Below, piece by piece: positions 9,065 to 19,356 of a stretch of DNA of 49,811 bases (within the stretch, counting starts at the first letter, position 1; every line of letters starts with the position of its first letter). The notes beneath the pieces are model-generated. The model searched no databases and was not told the DNA's origin. It saw only the letters and a program-made list of their open reading frames with translations. The DNA is from Nitrosomonas sp. (lineage in GTDB: Bacteria > Pseudomonadota > Gammaproteobacteria > Burkholderiales > Nitrosomonadaceae), in NCBI GenBank assembly GCA_016708955.1, contig JADJES010000013.1, positions 1-49,811 on the forward strand, written 5' to 3'. A program made the position numbers and the translations under genes.

Positions 9065-12000
9065 ATGACAAACTTTAAAGACACACAAAAACAGATTGAT
9101 CTGGCGCGTCAACAGCAAAAACAAAGCCGCAAAGACTGGTTTGTCACCAAGGAAAAGCTGCGAAAAATGGAGCGCCGCATGGAGTCTATGCAGCGTCGCT
9201 CTGATGAGGAAGCCAAGGAACAATTGCAGTCCTTATTACGCGAGCAAGAAATACTGCGTACAAATGCTGCAAAATTACAGGCAGAATTTAAGCAAAACCG
9301 GCAAGCATTAATCGATCAAGAATTGCTATTTGAGGTTTTCTCCGACCCTACCAAGAACATCAGTCAGCTGAATGATATGCATCCGATATTATTATTCCCG
9401 ATGCGTATCGAGACACGCTTTAAACAAATTGCTAGTGCCGGCAACCGCGATGGACATATTGACCAGCTATGGGTCCGCGTTTACCCGGATGATATCAGCA
9501 TTGATACTTTTGAAGAAATCCCCTCAGAAATCGAGATCAGTAACACCCGCGTGTACTGGACTAATATCTGGAAAGCAGGCGGAGTAGACACAGAAAAACG
9601 TGCCGCGTGGCAATCGCTGGTCAAAAGTCACGGAGCGGGTCGTGCCTACTGGTTAAGTCAGTTATTTAAACCACTGAATCCTGATACTGAGCCGGTTATT
9701 GCGAATGGGGATTACATTTTAGTGATCGTATCTGAGCAGGCATTGCCCGATAGTGAAAAACCCATCGTGCAGAAATACTGGCAAGCCGTATTCATCGCCA
9801 ACAATGATTCAGTGGCCTTGGAAGCAGCTTACACTGCCTTAAAGAACGACCTGGGCGAAGGGCGCGCCCAGGAGATCATTGCCTCTTACCAACCGCAGAA
9901 TCTGAACGTCAAACCTGTGCAACCCGAAGCCATTACCAATGTACGGGTCGAATTCCTGGAATTGCCTGTCATCGCGAATATTGATACACAGCTTCAAGCT
10001 TGGACAAATCCTGCGCGTGTTGCGCTTCTACCCGAACGATTTGTGGTGATGGGTTTTAATGGAAAAGAGCAAACTTTGATCCATATCGGCCGTCCGGTAC
10101 CTTCGGAACTCATTGTCGGACCTGATCCCGACGCGCCGGAAGACCAGCAATTACGCTTGGAAGACGACGAGCTGGTCGTACCCGACGAGATGAAGTGGGT
10201 AACAGACTTTGACGAAGCTGTCACCAAAGGTATGGGTTTCAAAATTGATCTCGACGGCGTTCAGGCACAACGAGGTTTTGATCGCTTATTTGTACTGGGC
10301 GTGAGGCTCAGTGCCGATATAAATAAAAGCCGCGAGCAACTGGAACAATTGATTCAACATCATCAACGTAGCCGCAAAGGGTTTAGTTTACTTCCCCAGG
10401 GAGCGCCGACAAACAACGTTGAAGATCTGGAAAGCGGCTATACCTGGTTCAGTGATGCCGACGCGAGTTATGATCATTATTTTAATCAATATGCCAATGA
10501 CGGCAGTGACGACGATCCCGCCGGATGGCGAACCAGGAAAGACGGGCGGTGGCTGGCAAACAGCCTGGGTATCGATCCGGAAGTATTAAAATTATCGCCG
10601 CATTATTACGCCAATGACCAGCGTGAAGCAAGAGCGATGAACGAAGCGCTATGGCCGGGTACTTTGGGCTATTTCATGGAACAAATGATGGAACCGGTGT
10701 TTAGTGACGAAACCATCACCAGTACGCGCAACTATTTCAATCGTTATGTGCTCGGACGCGGCACGCTGCCGGCGATTCGTATTGGCAAACAACCTTACGG
10801 CATCCTTCCGGCAACTCCGTTTTCCCGCATGGAATGGATCAATCGCAAGATTCTCAGCGACGATAGATTAGAACAACAAATCTCCGGTTCCTTCCCCTTT
10901 TTGTCCGGGCTCTATAACCTCATAAAAAAAGTTGATGAACGGTGGGTTTCTTTACTCCCTAAAGTTTCCTACGTCGGCAAACCGCAAACTGATCCGCAAC
11001 AAGCCTTATTGGATATTGTCGGGTTACATCCGGCGTCGATTGAGTTTTATCAACGCTATGCTGAAAGTGCTGAACAACTGTATAACCGTTATAAAACATC
11101 CGGCATCAATAGCGCGATTTATGCCGCGATTGCATCAATGGTCTATACACAAAGTGGTCTGAATCTTCTGGCGCAACTGGGTTATTCGGCCCAGGAAAAC
11201 AAAAATATCCCCGAAATTCTCAATAAATTTTTTACCCTGGCTGCCAACTTATTGAAAGGTCCGTTGATTGATGATCAAGCGCTGTCGGAATTTAATCCGG
11301 TACGCCCCTATCACAGCGATGGATCGAACTACATCGCGTGGCTAGCCACTGCGGCACGCAATTCTCACAACACATTGCGCTTGCAACAAGGTTTCATCGA
11401 TGATCGGCCACCAACTGCCTTGCTCTACTTAATGCTGCGCCATGCTCTGGATCTCTCCTATCTCGATACCAGTCTGCGTTTGCACTTGGAAGCCAACATG
11501 CTGGATCAACAACAATTCTCACTGGCAAAACGCCAGCCGAAGTTTATGCACATCCAGGAGATTGAAGAGGATAAAGGCAGTCCCTGGCAATACCTATACA
11601 AAGCTGAACCCGCCATCACAAACAATGCGCAATTGCAAATAGGCGACTTCATTCCGCAGATACTTACACTGCGCAACCCCTACTTGAATACGCAAATTAG
11701 CGCCCTAGAACGTTTGCAGCAAACGCCAACAGCGCGCCTGGAGCGGATATTTGCCGAACATATCGATTGCTGCAGCTATCGCCTGGATGCTTGGTGGCTG
11801 GGATTATTAAACGTACAACTCGACATCATGCAGCAAATAACCGAACCAACGCACCCGATACCCGGTACCACACCAGACGAAGGCCCGGGTAATAATGAGG
11901 CTGCTGAAAATCATGGTTGTTATCTTGGTGCCTTTGCATGGTTGGAAGATGTCAGACCGGAAAACAAAAATTTGAATCCTGTCAAACTGACTGAAGAGTT

Positions 12001-14716
12001 GGATAAAATTTTTAACAAAACCGGTCAGGCGCCACTGTTCGAAGATGACAAAAATTTCGGTTTCATCCATGCACCCTCTTTAAATCATGCTGTGACCGCA
12101 GCCGTGCTGCGCAATGGTTATTTAGCCAACGCAACACCGGGCAATCCTGACAGCCTTTCGATCAATCTAACGTCGGAACGGGTCCGGCTCGCCATGAATG
12201 TGCTCGAAGGAATACGAAATGGCCAAAGTCTTTCGGCGCTATTGGGTTACTACTTTGAACGAGGTCTTCACGATGCAGACAATCTATTCCTGGATAGCAT
12301 TATTTTCGAGCTACGCAAGCAATTTCCATTAGCCGGTGATCGTTTATCAACGACCAAGAGCTCCAGCGATGAGCCCATTAGCGCGGTTGAGGCGCGCAAC
12401 GTAGTCGATGGTTTGGCATTGGTTGAACACGTACAAGCGCAATCCGGCGCCAATCAAAACTACCCCTTTGGCATTGCTCAACTGCCCAATATCACAGAAC
12501 AGAATAAATTGGATGCGATTAATCGTGAAGTGCAACGTATCATGAATATCAATGATGCCGTAGCCGATCTCGCTATGGCGGAAAGTGTATATCAAGTGGT
12601 CCAAGGTAATTATGATCGTGCGGCAGGAACACTGGATGCGTACAGCAAAGGACATTTCCCACCCGTACCGGAAGTAGTGCAGACACCACGTAGTGGCATA
12701 GTCTTAACCCATCGTGTCGGTTTGCATTTACGCGCAGGTTTGGATCCCAGTGATATCGTTAATTCCACCCCGCGGGCAAAAGCCGAACCAGCTGTTAATC
12801 AATGGTTGACGCAACTGCTTCCGGCGATGAATGACATCTTCTGTATCGCCGACTATTACAATCAAGGAACTGCGCAACAGGAACAACAGATGGTTACCGG
12901 ACAGGATCTTGGCTTACTGGCCATCGACTTGTTGTACATGATCAATAACGATCAACAACAAATGACGGCGCTGGATGATCGCATTTTAGCACACGTTTAT
13001 AATATTCCCGGCGTCCGTATTGATAGTGATATTACGATCCAATACCGCGGCAAACAAGCGGGGAAATATTCATTCTTCGAAGTAATGCCTATGCTGCACG
13101 ATCTAAAAGCATTAATAACCCAATCGCGTCCGCTTAAAATCACTGACGTTAAGTTGCCGAATGAAGCATCCCATCAAGAAGACAGTGCCGCCAATATACG
13201 CGAAGCGAAAGTCACCTCAGTGCGTGATTTATTGCTGATACAGCAAACTGGGTTAAATAATCTAAGTACGCAAATGGATACCTGGTTGGATGATCCGGAT
13301 GAAAGCGTTGTGGCCAGCAACGCGATCAATCACCTCGATGAAATGATCAATAGCTATTTACTTGTTGCCAATGCGTTAAATCAATTCGGTTTCGCCAGTG
13401 CCGCATCCGGCTTTGTATTCGATTGGCGGCGCACGCAATTCACCGCCTTACTGGAAAATTTACAGCGCACTATCGAGCGATGGCACACGACATTGCTGGA
13501 ATTTGAGCAACGGATAACGGATTATGGCACACTGGATCCGGCCACACCCGATGAAAATAAGATGCAGTATCTAATGGAAGCTGCATTATTGATTCTAACG
13601 GAATCGGTTGCTATTCCGGCATCGAACGACCCCAATGAATTACTTACGACGCTGATCACAACACATAAAACCAATTTCCAAAACAGCTTATTGGATCTTG
13701 AGAATCTGTTAAGTACCGCTAAGCAAGTCGGCGCACTTTATTTGTCATTGCTCGCCAAGGAAACCGATATTGCGCTGCATGACACGCAAAAATTGGATCT
13801 TGCCGATAATAAGAAAACCATCGTTAGTTTTGCGCAAACATTGCATACCAAGGTTAAAGGCTTGGCAGCAGATATCGATGAGCGATTAGTGGCGGCCAAT
13901 GATCTCATCACCGGTGCTGCAGCGGCTACTGCCGATAAGCGCATAGACGAGCTGACTCAAGCGATCCGGCAATTAACCAGTGAAGACTTTGTTATCCTGC
14001 CCGAGTTTACTCTGACAACAACACACGGCAGTGAATGGCAACAAAGTTATGACAACCGCGATCAGTTGTTAACCTATCAGAAAAATGATCTCGACGTAGA
14101 TTTTCCTGAAGACAACTGGCTATATGGCGTTGCGCGCGTACGAGAGAAATTACAACGTTGGGAAAGTGTTACCCAGTTTGGTGAAGCGCTGAATAATGTC
14201 AGTTTGAGCTTAACACCATTACAGTTTCCCTATCGGACTGATGATCATTGGCTAGCTTTGGAATTTCCTGACAAGCATCCGGTTACTTTAGAACCATTTT
14301 TAATCGAAGAGGATAAACTGCTCTATACCGCGCATTATGTTGATGCATTTGATCAGACTGCGGCGATTTGCGGTTTACTGCTTGATGAATGGACTGAAGT
14401 CATTCCCACAACTCAGGAAACAACCGGTCTGACGTTCCATTACGACCGCCCCAACTGTGAAGCACCTCAATCTTTGCTCTTGGCACTACCAGCAAACTTT
14501 ACCGGTCATTGGCAGTGGCAAGACCTGGTAGACACTTTGCATGAAACACTGGATATGGCGCATAAGCGGGCTATTGAACCGGCGCATTGGAATGAAACTG
14601 AATATTCGCGCTTCCTGCCTGCCGTGGTGTCTTCAGTGACACGCTATCCAATCATGATGACGCTTGATCTAGCCTTTAATAACGCCGTGCAATTTAAATC
14701 TAAAGTAGAGGGTTAA
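9065..14716 (+). CDS. Giant coiled-coil-headed protein of unknown function (1883 aa)
   Basis: Start ATG 9065, 50 bases after the previous stop; the ribosome site is weak. Residues about 1-85 are almost entirely charged and helical (KQIDLARQQQKQSRKDW onwards), a likely coiled coil. Next comes a segment with LLFPMRIETRF and LWVRVYPDDI (near 110-145). Further landmarks are GKQPYGILPATPF (near 573), CCSYRLDAWWLGLL (near 902) and FIHAPSLNHAVTAAVLRNGY (near 1000). These feel like conserved motifs of very large bacterial proteins of unknown function; I cannot name a domain. No signal peptide or membrane helix is evident. The frame is intact for 5.6 kb, which argues for selection, in contrast with the many broken accessory genes in this window. 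The stop is 2 bases from the next start. A scaffold or structural role is a guess based only on size and context. Confidence 0.75.
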   Translation: MTNFKDTQKQIDLARQQQKQSRKDWFVTKEKLRKMERRMESMQRRSDEEAKEQLQSLLREQEILRTNAAKLQAEFKQNRQALIDQELLFEVFSDPTKNISQLNDMHPILLFPMRIETRFKQIASAGNRDGHIDQLWVRVYPDDISIDTFEEIPSEIEISNTRVYWTNIWKAGGVDTEKRAAWQSLVKSHGAGRAYWLSQLFKPLNPDTEPVIANGDYILVIVSEQALPDSEKPIVQKYWQAVFIANNDSVALEAAYTALKNDLGEGRAQEIIASYQPQNLNVKPVQPEAITNVRVEFLELPVIANIDTQLQAWTNPARVALLPERFVVMGFNGKEQTLIHIGRPVPSELIVGPDPDAPEDQQLRLEDDELVVPDEMKWVTDFDEAVTKGMGFKIDLDGVQAQRGFDRLFVLGVRLSADINKSREQLEQLIQHHQRSRKGFSLLPQGAPTNNVEDLESGYTWFSDADASYDHYFNQYANDGSDDDPAGWRTRKDGRWLANSLGIDPEVLKLSPHYYANDQREARAMNEALWPGTLGYFMEQMMEPVFSDETITSTRNYFNRYVLGRGTLPAIRIGKQPYGILPATPFSRMEWINRKILSDDRLEQQISGSFPFLSGLYNLIKKVDERWVSLLPKVSYVGKPQTDPQQALLDIVGLHPASIEFYQRYAESAEQLYNRYKTSGINSAIYAAIASMVYTQSGLNLLAQLGYSAQENKNIPEILNKFFTLAANLLKGPLIDDQALSEFNPVRPYHSDGSNYIAWLATAARNSHNTLRLQQGFIDDRPPTALLYLMLRHALDLSYLDTSLRLHLEANMLDQQQFSLAKRQPKFMHIQEIEEDKGSPWQYLYKAEPAITNNAQLQIGDFIPQILTLRNPYLNTQISALERLQQTPTARLERIFAEHIDCCSYRLDAWWLGLLNVQLDIMQQITEPTHPIPGTTPDEGPGNNEAAENHGCYLGAFAWLEDVRPENKNLNPVKLTEELDKIFNKTGQAPLFEDDKNFGFIHAPSLNHAVTAAVLRNGYLANATPGNPDSLSINLTSERVRLAMNVLEGIRNGQSLSALLGYYFERGLHDADNLFLDSIIFELRKQFPLAGDRLSTTKSSSDEPISAVEARNVVDGLALVEHVQAQSGANQNYPFGIAQLPNITEQNKLDAINREVQRIMNINDAVADLAMAESVYQVVQGNYDRAAGTLDAYSKGHFPPVPEVVQTPRSGIVLTHRVGLHLRAGLDPSDIVNSTPRAKAEPAVNQWLTQLLPAMNDIFCIADYYNQGTAQQEQQMVTGQDLGLLAIDLLYMINNDQQQMTALDDRILAHVYNIPGVRIDSDITIQYRGKQAGKYSFFEVMPMLHDLKALITQSRPLKITDVKLPNEASHQEDSAANIREAKVTSVRDLLLIQQTGLNNLSTQMDTWLDDPDESVVASNAINHLDEMINSYLLVANALNQFGFASAASGFVFDWRRTQFTALLENLQRTIERWHTTLLEFEQRITDYGTLDPATPDENKMQYLMEAALLILTESVAIPASNDPNELLTTLITTHKTNFQNSLLDLENLLSTAKQVGALYLSLLAKETDIALHDTQKLDLADNKKTIVSFAQTLHTKVKGLAADIDERLVAANDLITGAAAATADKRIDELTQAIRQLTSEDFVILPEFTLTTTHGSEWQQSYDNRDQLLTYQKNDLDVDFPEDNWLYGVARVREKLQRWESVTQFGEALNNVSLSLTPLQFPYRTDDHWLALEFPDKHPVTLEPFLIEEDKLLYTAHYVDAFDQTAAICGLLLDEWTEVIPTTQETTGLTFHYDRPNCEAPQSLLLALPANFTGHWQWQDLVDTLHETLDMAHKRAIEPAHWNETEYSRFLPAVVSSVTRYPIMMTLDLAFNNAVQFKSKVEG

Positions 14717-14718
14717 CC

Positions 14719-16659
14719 ATGAACGATTTTATTGCCATTGAAAATATCCAGGCGATTCTAGATCGCAAAATTTTGTTGCCCACTGTTGTCATGTGGAATC
14801 GATTGGAAGGACGGCCCCGAACCAAAAACTTTCTGCGCGCACTGCGTGCTGAAGTACGTGACCCCTTATGGATGTTAGGTAAACAATGGCAAACTGGTGA
14901 ATTTAAAGGCGATGATGCGGGATCGCCGATATTTGCCAAAGTGCATATGGCAACGACTGAGCTGACAAAGTATCAGCCAGGCAATGCAACAGTAAAGGAT
15001 TTTGACAAGTCAGCCCCTCTTGAAGCGATCGTAGAACAACGGCCGTTACCGTTCGTCGGCCAACAGCACATCCTCTCTTTGGATATCCGTTTACTGATGG
15101 GGCGGCAGTGGTTGAAGTATTTACAATCTGCAGGCTTGTCAGCGTTAAAGCCACAATATATTCAACACGAAAACTATAGAATTGCGGAACCCGATCTCGC
15201 CAGCCGTAGCGATGCCTTTCTAACTGCGCACCCGGCTGTGTGGCAAAGTTTCTCCGCCATGGCCAATCGTGCCATGGATGGTGCCAATTTATATTTTTAT
15301 TTGATAGCCGATACCCAAAATCATGCTTATGACGATATTACTTTGGCTAACGAGGGCGATAAAGCAATTATCGATGGGCTCGCAAACAAATTCGTACAGT
15401 GGTATGAAAAATTATTTTATCAGCCAGGTAAAGAGCAAAACGATGCTTGGCTGGCACAACAAATGGAATACCAATTTGCGGTATCTGCGCCTCAAGAGAA
15501 TGCTGAAAAAGTAATGGTTGCAGAGGAATATTATCAGGGTCGGCTGGATTGGTATAACTTGGACATAGATCCTTCACACAACAGCTTAAGTGACTACAGC
15601 GATGGTATGAACAATACCGAAAATACCGGGGAAAGCGATGTGGCAGGCAGTATCACAATGTCCTTCCTCCACACAGCTATTCAGTTTGAGGGCATGCCGA
15701 ACACGCGCTGGTGGACGTTTGAAGAAGGTAAAACCAATTTTGGCGACATCAAACCGGATACAACCGACATCAATAAACTCCTGTTAATGGAGTTCGGTTT
15801 GATCTACGCGAATGATTGGTTCCTGGTACCCTTCCAGCTTCCAGTTGGTAGCATTGCCACGGTCAAAGGTCTCGCGGTTACCAATGTCTTTGGTGAAAGA
15901 ATTTGGGTAACGGCATCTGGGTCTGGCAGTGATGAGAATTGGCAGCGTTGGGCCATGTACAATCTCTCTGTTAAGGGTAGCGATATTGTTCACGCCGACA
16001 CTTCCTTGGTGTTATTGCCTACCGTATCAAAAATTCAGGAAGGAAAACCAATCGACGATTTGCGTTTCATTCGTGATGAAGTTGCCAACACGGTTTGGGG
16101 AATCGAAAAAAATATTCCTCTAGCTACAGGGCGCAGCAAACCAGGCAGTGAAGCGGGCCGTGAGCTATTTAATCGCCTGGAGAGTATCTTGGATAGTGAA
16201 ATTGAAGGTGGCTTGGTAGTCCCGGAAATTCCCGAACCGAGCGCGGCCATTCGTTATCAATTGATGCAAGGTGTGCCGGAAAATTGGATCCCCATGATTC
16301 CCATCCATCTCGACCATAACAATCATGAAATTCAATTGCAACGTGCTTCCATGCCGCGCATAATCCTCGGCGACCCTAATCCACCTGAGAAAATAAAACC
16401 GCGTACGGTATTATTAAGGCAGGGTCTAAATGAGCAACCTCCGCAACCTTATTTTTTACATGAAGAAGAAGTACCACGAGCAGGCATACAAGTGACGCAG
16501 GCCTATCAACGTACACGCTGGAATAATGGACGGGTATATTGCTGGCTCGGTGTAAAAAAACAAACTGGCCGTGGAGAAGGCAGTAGCGGCTTGGCTTTTG
16601 ATCAGATCAAATCAACTAAACAACGTTTGCGTCGGGCATTACGGTTACCAGCTAAATAA
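14719..16659 (+). CDS. Last gene of giant-protein operon, unknown function (646 aa)
   Basis: Start ATG 14719, two bases after the preceding stop, with GAGGG just upstream. The N-terminus contains RDPLWMLGKQWQTGEF (near 48-63) followed by a DDAGSP string, and the middle contains LMGRQWLKYLQ. The C-terminal third has RYQLMQGVPENWIPMIP (near 512-528) and a basic tail. I recognise these as recurrent motifs of a conserved uncharacterised family but know no function. No signal peptide or membrane segment is seen. It is soluble, rich in Trp and acidic residues, and probably acts with the preceding protein because the two are translationally linked. Downstream there are 354 bases without a gene, so this is likely the operon end. 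Confidence 0.75.
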   Translation: MNDFIAIENIQAILDRKILLPTVVMWNRLEGRPRTKNFLRALRAEVRDPLWMLGKQWQTGEFKGDDAGSPIFAKVHMATTELTKYQPGNATVKDFDKSAPLEAIVEQRPLPFVGQQHILSLDIRLLMGRQWLKYLQSAGLSALKPQYIQHENYRIAEPDLASRSDAFLTAHPAVWQSFSAMANRAMDGANLYFYLIADTQNHAYDDITLANEGDKAIIDGLANKFVQWYEKLFYQPGKEQNDAWLAQQMEYQFAVSAPQENAEKVMVAEEYYQGRLDWYNLDIDPSHNSLSDYSDGMNNTENTGESDVAGSITMSFLHTAIQFEGMPNTRWWTFEEGKTNFGDIKPDTTDINKLLLMEFGLIYANDWFLVPFQLPVGSIATVKGLAVTNVFGERIWVTASGSGSDENWQRWAMYNLSVKGSDIVHADTSLVLLPTVSKIQEGKPIDDLRFIRDEVANTVWGIEKNIPLATGRSKPGSEAGRELFNRLESILDSEIEGGLVVPEIPEPSAAIRYQLMQGVPENWIPMIPIHLDHNNHEIQLQRASMPRIILGDPNPPEKIKPRTVLLRQGLNEQPPQPYFLHEEEVPRAGIQVTQAYQRTRWNNGRVYCWLGVKKQTGRGEGSSGLAFDQIKSTKQRLRRALRLPAK

Positions 16660-17013
16660 TTTATAGCGTGTGTAGAATAGCTAAGATCTTTGCGCGCGGT
16701 AACGCCCCTATCCAAGAAAATTCGATAATACAACTGCAACCAAAGTATCGTCATGATTAGCATCGTAAGTCGGCCGTAAAATTTTTTTCGGGTAATAAGC
16801 GTCTGAGCAAATGGATACAGTATCAAGTCATTTCATCTAGACAAAGTAACCAAAAATCCCTCAAGAATACTTGCGAGTTAAATTGAACTAGCTTTGATTT
16901 AGTTGGTACATTCATACAAAATGCCTATCGGAAATCAGTTATGCATTTCAAGCTAAAAGAAATTTGCTATCAGTATATAATTCCACTTTCGACCTTTACT
17001 TCGTTGAACTCCG
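16660..17013. other. Intergenic stretch after the giant-protein operon
   Basis: AT-rich sequence without a convincing gene. No strong hairpin followed by T residues is visible, so I cannot mark a rho-independent terminator. The promoter of the FecR-like gene should lie here, but no clear -35/-10 pair stands out. Confidence 0.4.
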
Positions 17014-17562
17014 ATGCAAAAACCTGAACCACCCGTTATACAACCCTTTACTTTTGTTTTCAGTTGGCAGCGTTTTTCGCTGCACTGCGCAATTATGGGC
17101 GTTTGTGTTTTTCTGGGCATGATGACTTGGTATTTTGGCAAACCGCATAGTGTCCGGTTTTATGAAACAAAATCGGAAGCGCCGCTTGCCGCAGCAATAG
17201 CATCCGATATCGACATGACACTTGATATGCGCAGCTTTGTGGCTGTAAAAGAAAGTCAGCCAGTGCAAGTCGAATTGTTCAAGGGAAGTGTTTATTTTGA
17301 CATCAAGAAAAATGCTACTAACCAGCTTGAAGTCAAGGTCGGCAATGCTATCATTAAAAACACCGGAACCCGCTTCAGTATCCAAATGCAAAAAGATGGT
17401 AATAGCCATATCGCCGTTGCGGACGGACACATCAAAATCCAAGTTGCTTCGGGTACTTATCGGATTAATGCGCTTGAACAAGCTGAATTTGATGATGTCC
17501 GCATCAGAAAACACAGCCTCATTACTGAACACGACATTGCGCCTTGGCGCTCTGACCCGTGA
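17014..17562 (+). CDS. Stand-alone FecR-domain protein
   Basis: A 182-residue protein with a short cytoplasmic N-terminus, one membrane span at about residues 28-46 (IMGVCVFLGMMTWYF) and a periplasmic FecR-type beta domain (GSVYFDIKKN near 94, NAIIKNTGTRFSI near 112, then VADGHIKI). FecR proteins normally relay a signal from an outer-membrane receptor to an ECF sigma factor. This one lacks the N-terminal cytoplasmic anti-sigma region, and no sigma factor or TonB receptor gene is nearby. That suggests a degenerate regulator or a re-used FecR domain acting as a periplasmic sensor or binding module. It lies just after the giant-protein operon on the same strand, but 354 bases away, so a functional link is uncertain. 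It converges with the PEP-CTERM pseudogene, 8 bases apart. Confidence 0.75.
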   Translation: MQKPEPPVIQPFTFVFSWQRFSLHCAIMGVCVFLGMMTWYFGKPHSVRFYETKSEAPLAAAIASDIDMTLDMRSFVAVKESQPVQVELFKGSVYFDIKKNATNQLEVKVGNAIIKNTGTRFSIQMQKDGNSHIAVADGHIKIQVASGTYRINALEQAEFDDVRIRKHSLITEHDIAPWRSDP

Positions 17563-17570
17563 TTAATGGA

Positions 17571-18015
17571 TTAGTTACCCACAGAGAAGCATAAGATACT
17601 CTGTGATTTAGTATGTACTAAAGAAATCTTACGGCAACGCACTACAAAACCCGATATACCCAATCCAACCAGCAACATTGCATAGGTTTCGGGCTATGTC
17701 ACCGGAGTGAGGATAGCTGAAGTAAGGAAAACTCCGCCTTCCGGCTGATTCGGAAATGTGCTGATGACACTAGCACTAGTACTGAATGCGCCGATAGAAC
17801 TATCCCAGAATATGGGATACATGTTGTAATTACCCTCATCGGTAATCACCACATTTCCCCGGTAAGCTAGAAAATCATTTGCGAACTGGAAACATAACTC
17901 TCGCCAACACTTCCGCTGCCTCTGCGCAGTGGCGCACCAAATGGTTGGAGATTTCCACCAGTCAGATCCGTTTGATAAAGTTGATTGTTAAAATAGTAAA
18001 AAATAGTTGGAAAAT
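17571..18015 (-). pseudogene. PEP-CTERM (exosortase-sorted) protein remnant
   Basis: Reading the minus strand gives a typical C-terminal PEP-CTERM anchor: PETYAMLLVGLGISGFVV, then RCRK. This is the proline-glutamate signal, a membrane helix and a basic end, recognised by exosortase/XrtA-type sorting. The gene is broken twice. A TAG stop lies directly before the PETY residues, where the family normally reads VPEPETYA. A frame change lies near 17880, separating an upstream piece (YFNNQLYQTDLTGGNL, then GESYVSSS) from ANDFLAYRGNVVITDEG. No start codon survives upstream. The protein would have been secreted and anchored or released at the outer surface. It ends 8 bases from the FecR-like gene. 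Confidence 0.7.
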
Positions 18016-18121
18016 AAATAGGGGTCTGTTCTATTTATGTAAATCATTTGTCCTAGTTTGCAACTATTAGCTCTTTCAAACCGGTATCAGAAATGACAAA
18101 TACTGCTTGTTATGCTCAACC

Positions 18122-19356
18122 CTATGATCGCACCACCAAGCATCCCATCCCCTGCCGGGCGAGATTCTGGCAGGCTGTGCGTGCTTGGCTTTCGTGCAAA
18201 CCCACTAGCCTCGCCCGATACAACTTGCGGTTACTGATTTCCACCTCAGTGACCATCACCTCTCCTGGTACCCAACGAGCAGCGGCTTGGGCCTGGGCAT
18301 GAGCCCGGCCGGGCTCATGATAAGAACCTATCTGCACGGCCCAAGTGTCATTCTCCAGCATCGCAACTTTTTGCGGTCGCGCATTGACCGCCGGTTGTAC
18401 AATCGGTCGTGTCACGACGGGGACAGATATCTTTTCCAGTACGGGAGATGGTTTAGGTACAGGAGTCGAAGTACTAGTCTTCAAAGCTGCAACCGGCACA
18501 GCGCGGGTATTACTGGTATTGCTGGCCAACCGCTGGGTCGTGTGCCCCTGGTTAAAACTGCGATCAAGCAATTGTGCCATATGCTGATCACGCGCGGCAG
18601 CGGTTTGTCCGCCCATTACCACTGCGATCACACGACGGTCACCGCGCCGAGAGGAAGTAGCCACATTGAATCCAGAAGCGCGAATAAAACCAGTTTTCAA
18701 GCCATCCACTCCTGGAGTATTACGCACCATACGGTTATGGCTGTTATAGGTGGTACCCTTGTAGCTGAATGACTGAGTCGAAAATAATGATAGTGTTTTG
18801 AAAAATCCTTCATTAATCGTGTCGACAAGGTTACCAAGTCTCGTGCTGTAGTCTTTTGCTCACCATTCGGCAAACCGGAAGCATTGCGGAAGGTGGTGGA
18901 ATGCATACCCAGCTTGCGTGCCTTATCAGTCATCATGCGGCCAAAATTTGCTTCGCTACTGCCCAGCGCCTCGGCCACCACTGCCGCCACATCGTTGGCA
19001 GAACGTACAATCAGTGCCGGAATCGCCTCACGCACACTGATACTATCTCCCATGCGCAAACCGATATTCGTTTGCGGCATGGATGCCGCATGCGCCGATA
19101 CCTGCATCCGCGTATCCAACGTCATCTTGCGTTGTTCAATCGCTTCGAACAGCATATAAAGCGTCATCATCTTAGTCAGAGAGGCTGGATAACGGCTAGC
19201 ATCAGCATTGGATTCGTGCAGTACCGCACCTGTATCTGCATCAATTACAATGGAAGAATAGCGGGGATTCGCTTGTGCCTGATTAACTAGAGACAGAAAT
19301 AACAAAACGGCAAGAACAAGAAATCCTTTTCTTACTGCACACTTCAAAGTAAACAT
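18122..19356 (-). pseudogene. D-alanyl-D-alanine carboxypeptidase with SPOR domain, one frameshift
   Basis: Family: low-molecular-weight penicillin-binding protein (peptidase S11, DacA/DacF type), which trims the terminal D-Ala from peptidoglycan stems in the periplasm. Visible in the minus-strand frames: a signal peptide (residues 1-29, ending NQAQA), catalytic SLTK at 59-62, SAN at 119-121 and KTG in DGLKTGFI. A proline-rich linker follows, then a C-terminal SPOR domain (WAVQIGSYHEPGRA onwards) that binds denuded glycan at division sites. The frame breaks near 18781-18784. One missing base in a run (AAAA on the plus strand) shifts FSTQSFSYKGTTYN out of frame; restoring it joins the two parts perfectly. 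It is either a recent inactivation or a sequencing error, since both halves are otherwise undamaged. It is transcribed away from the IS region. Confidence 0.85.
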
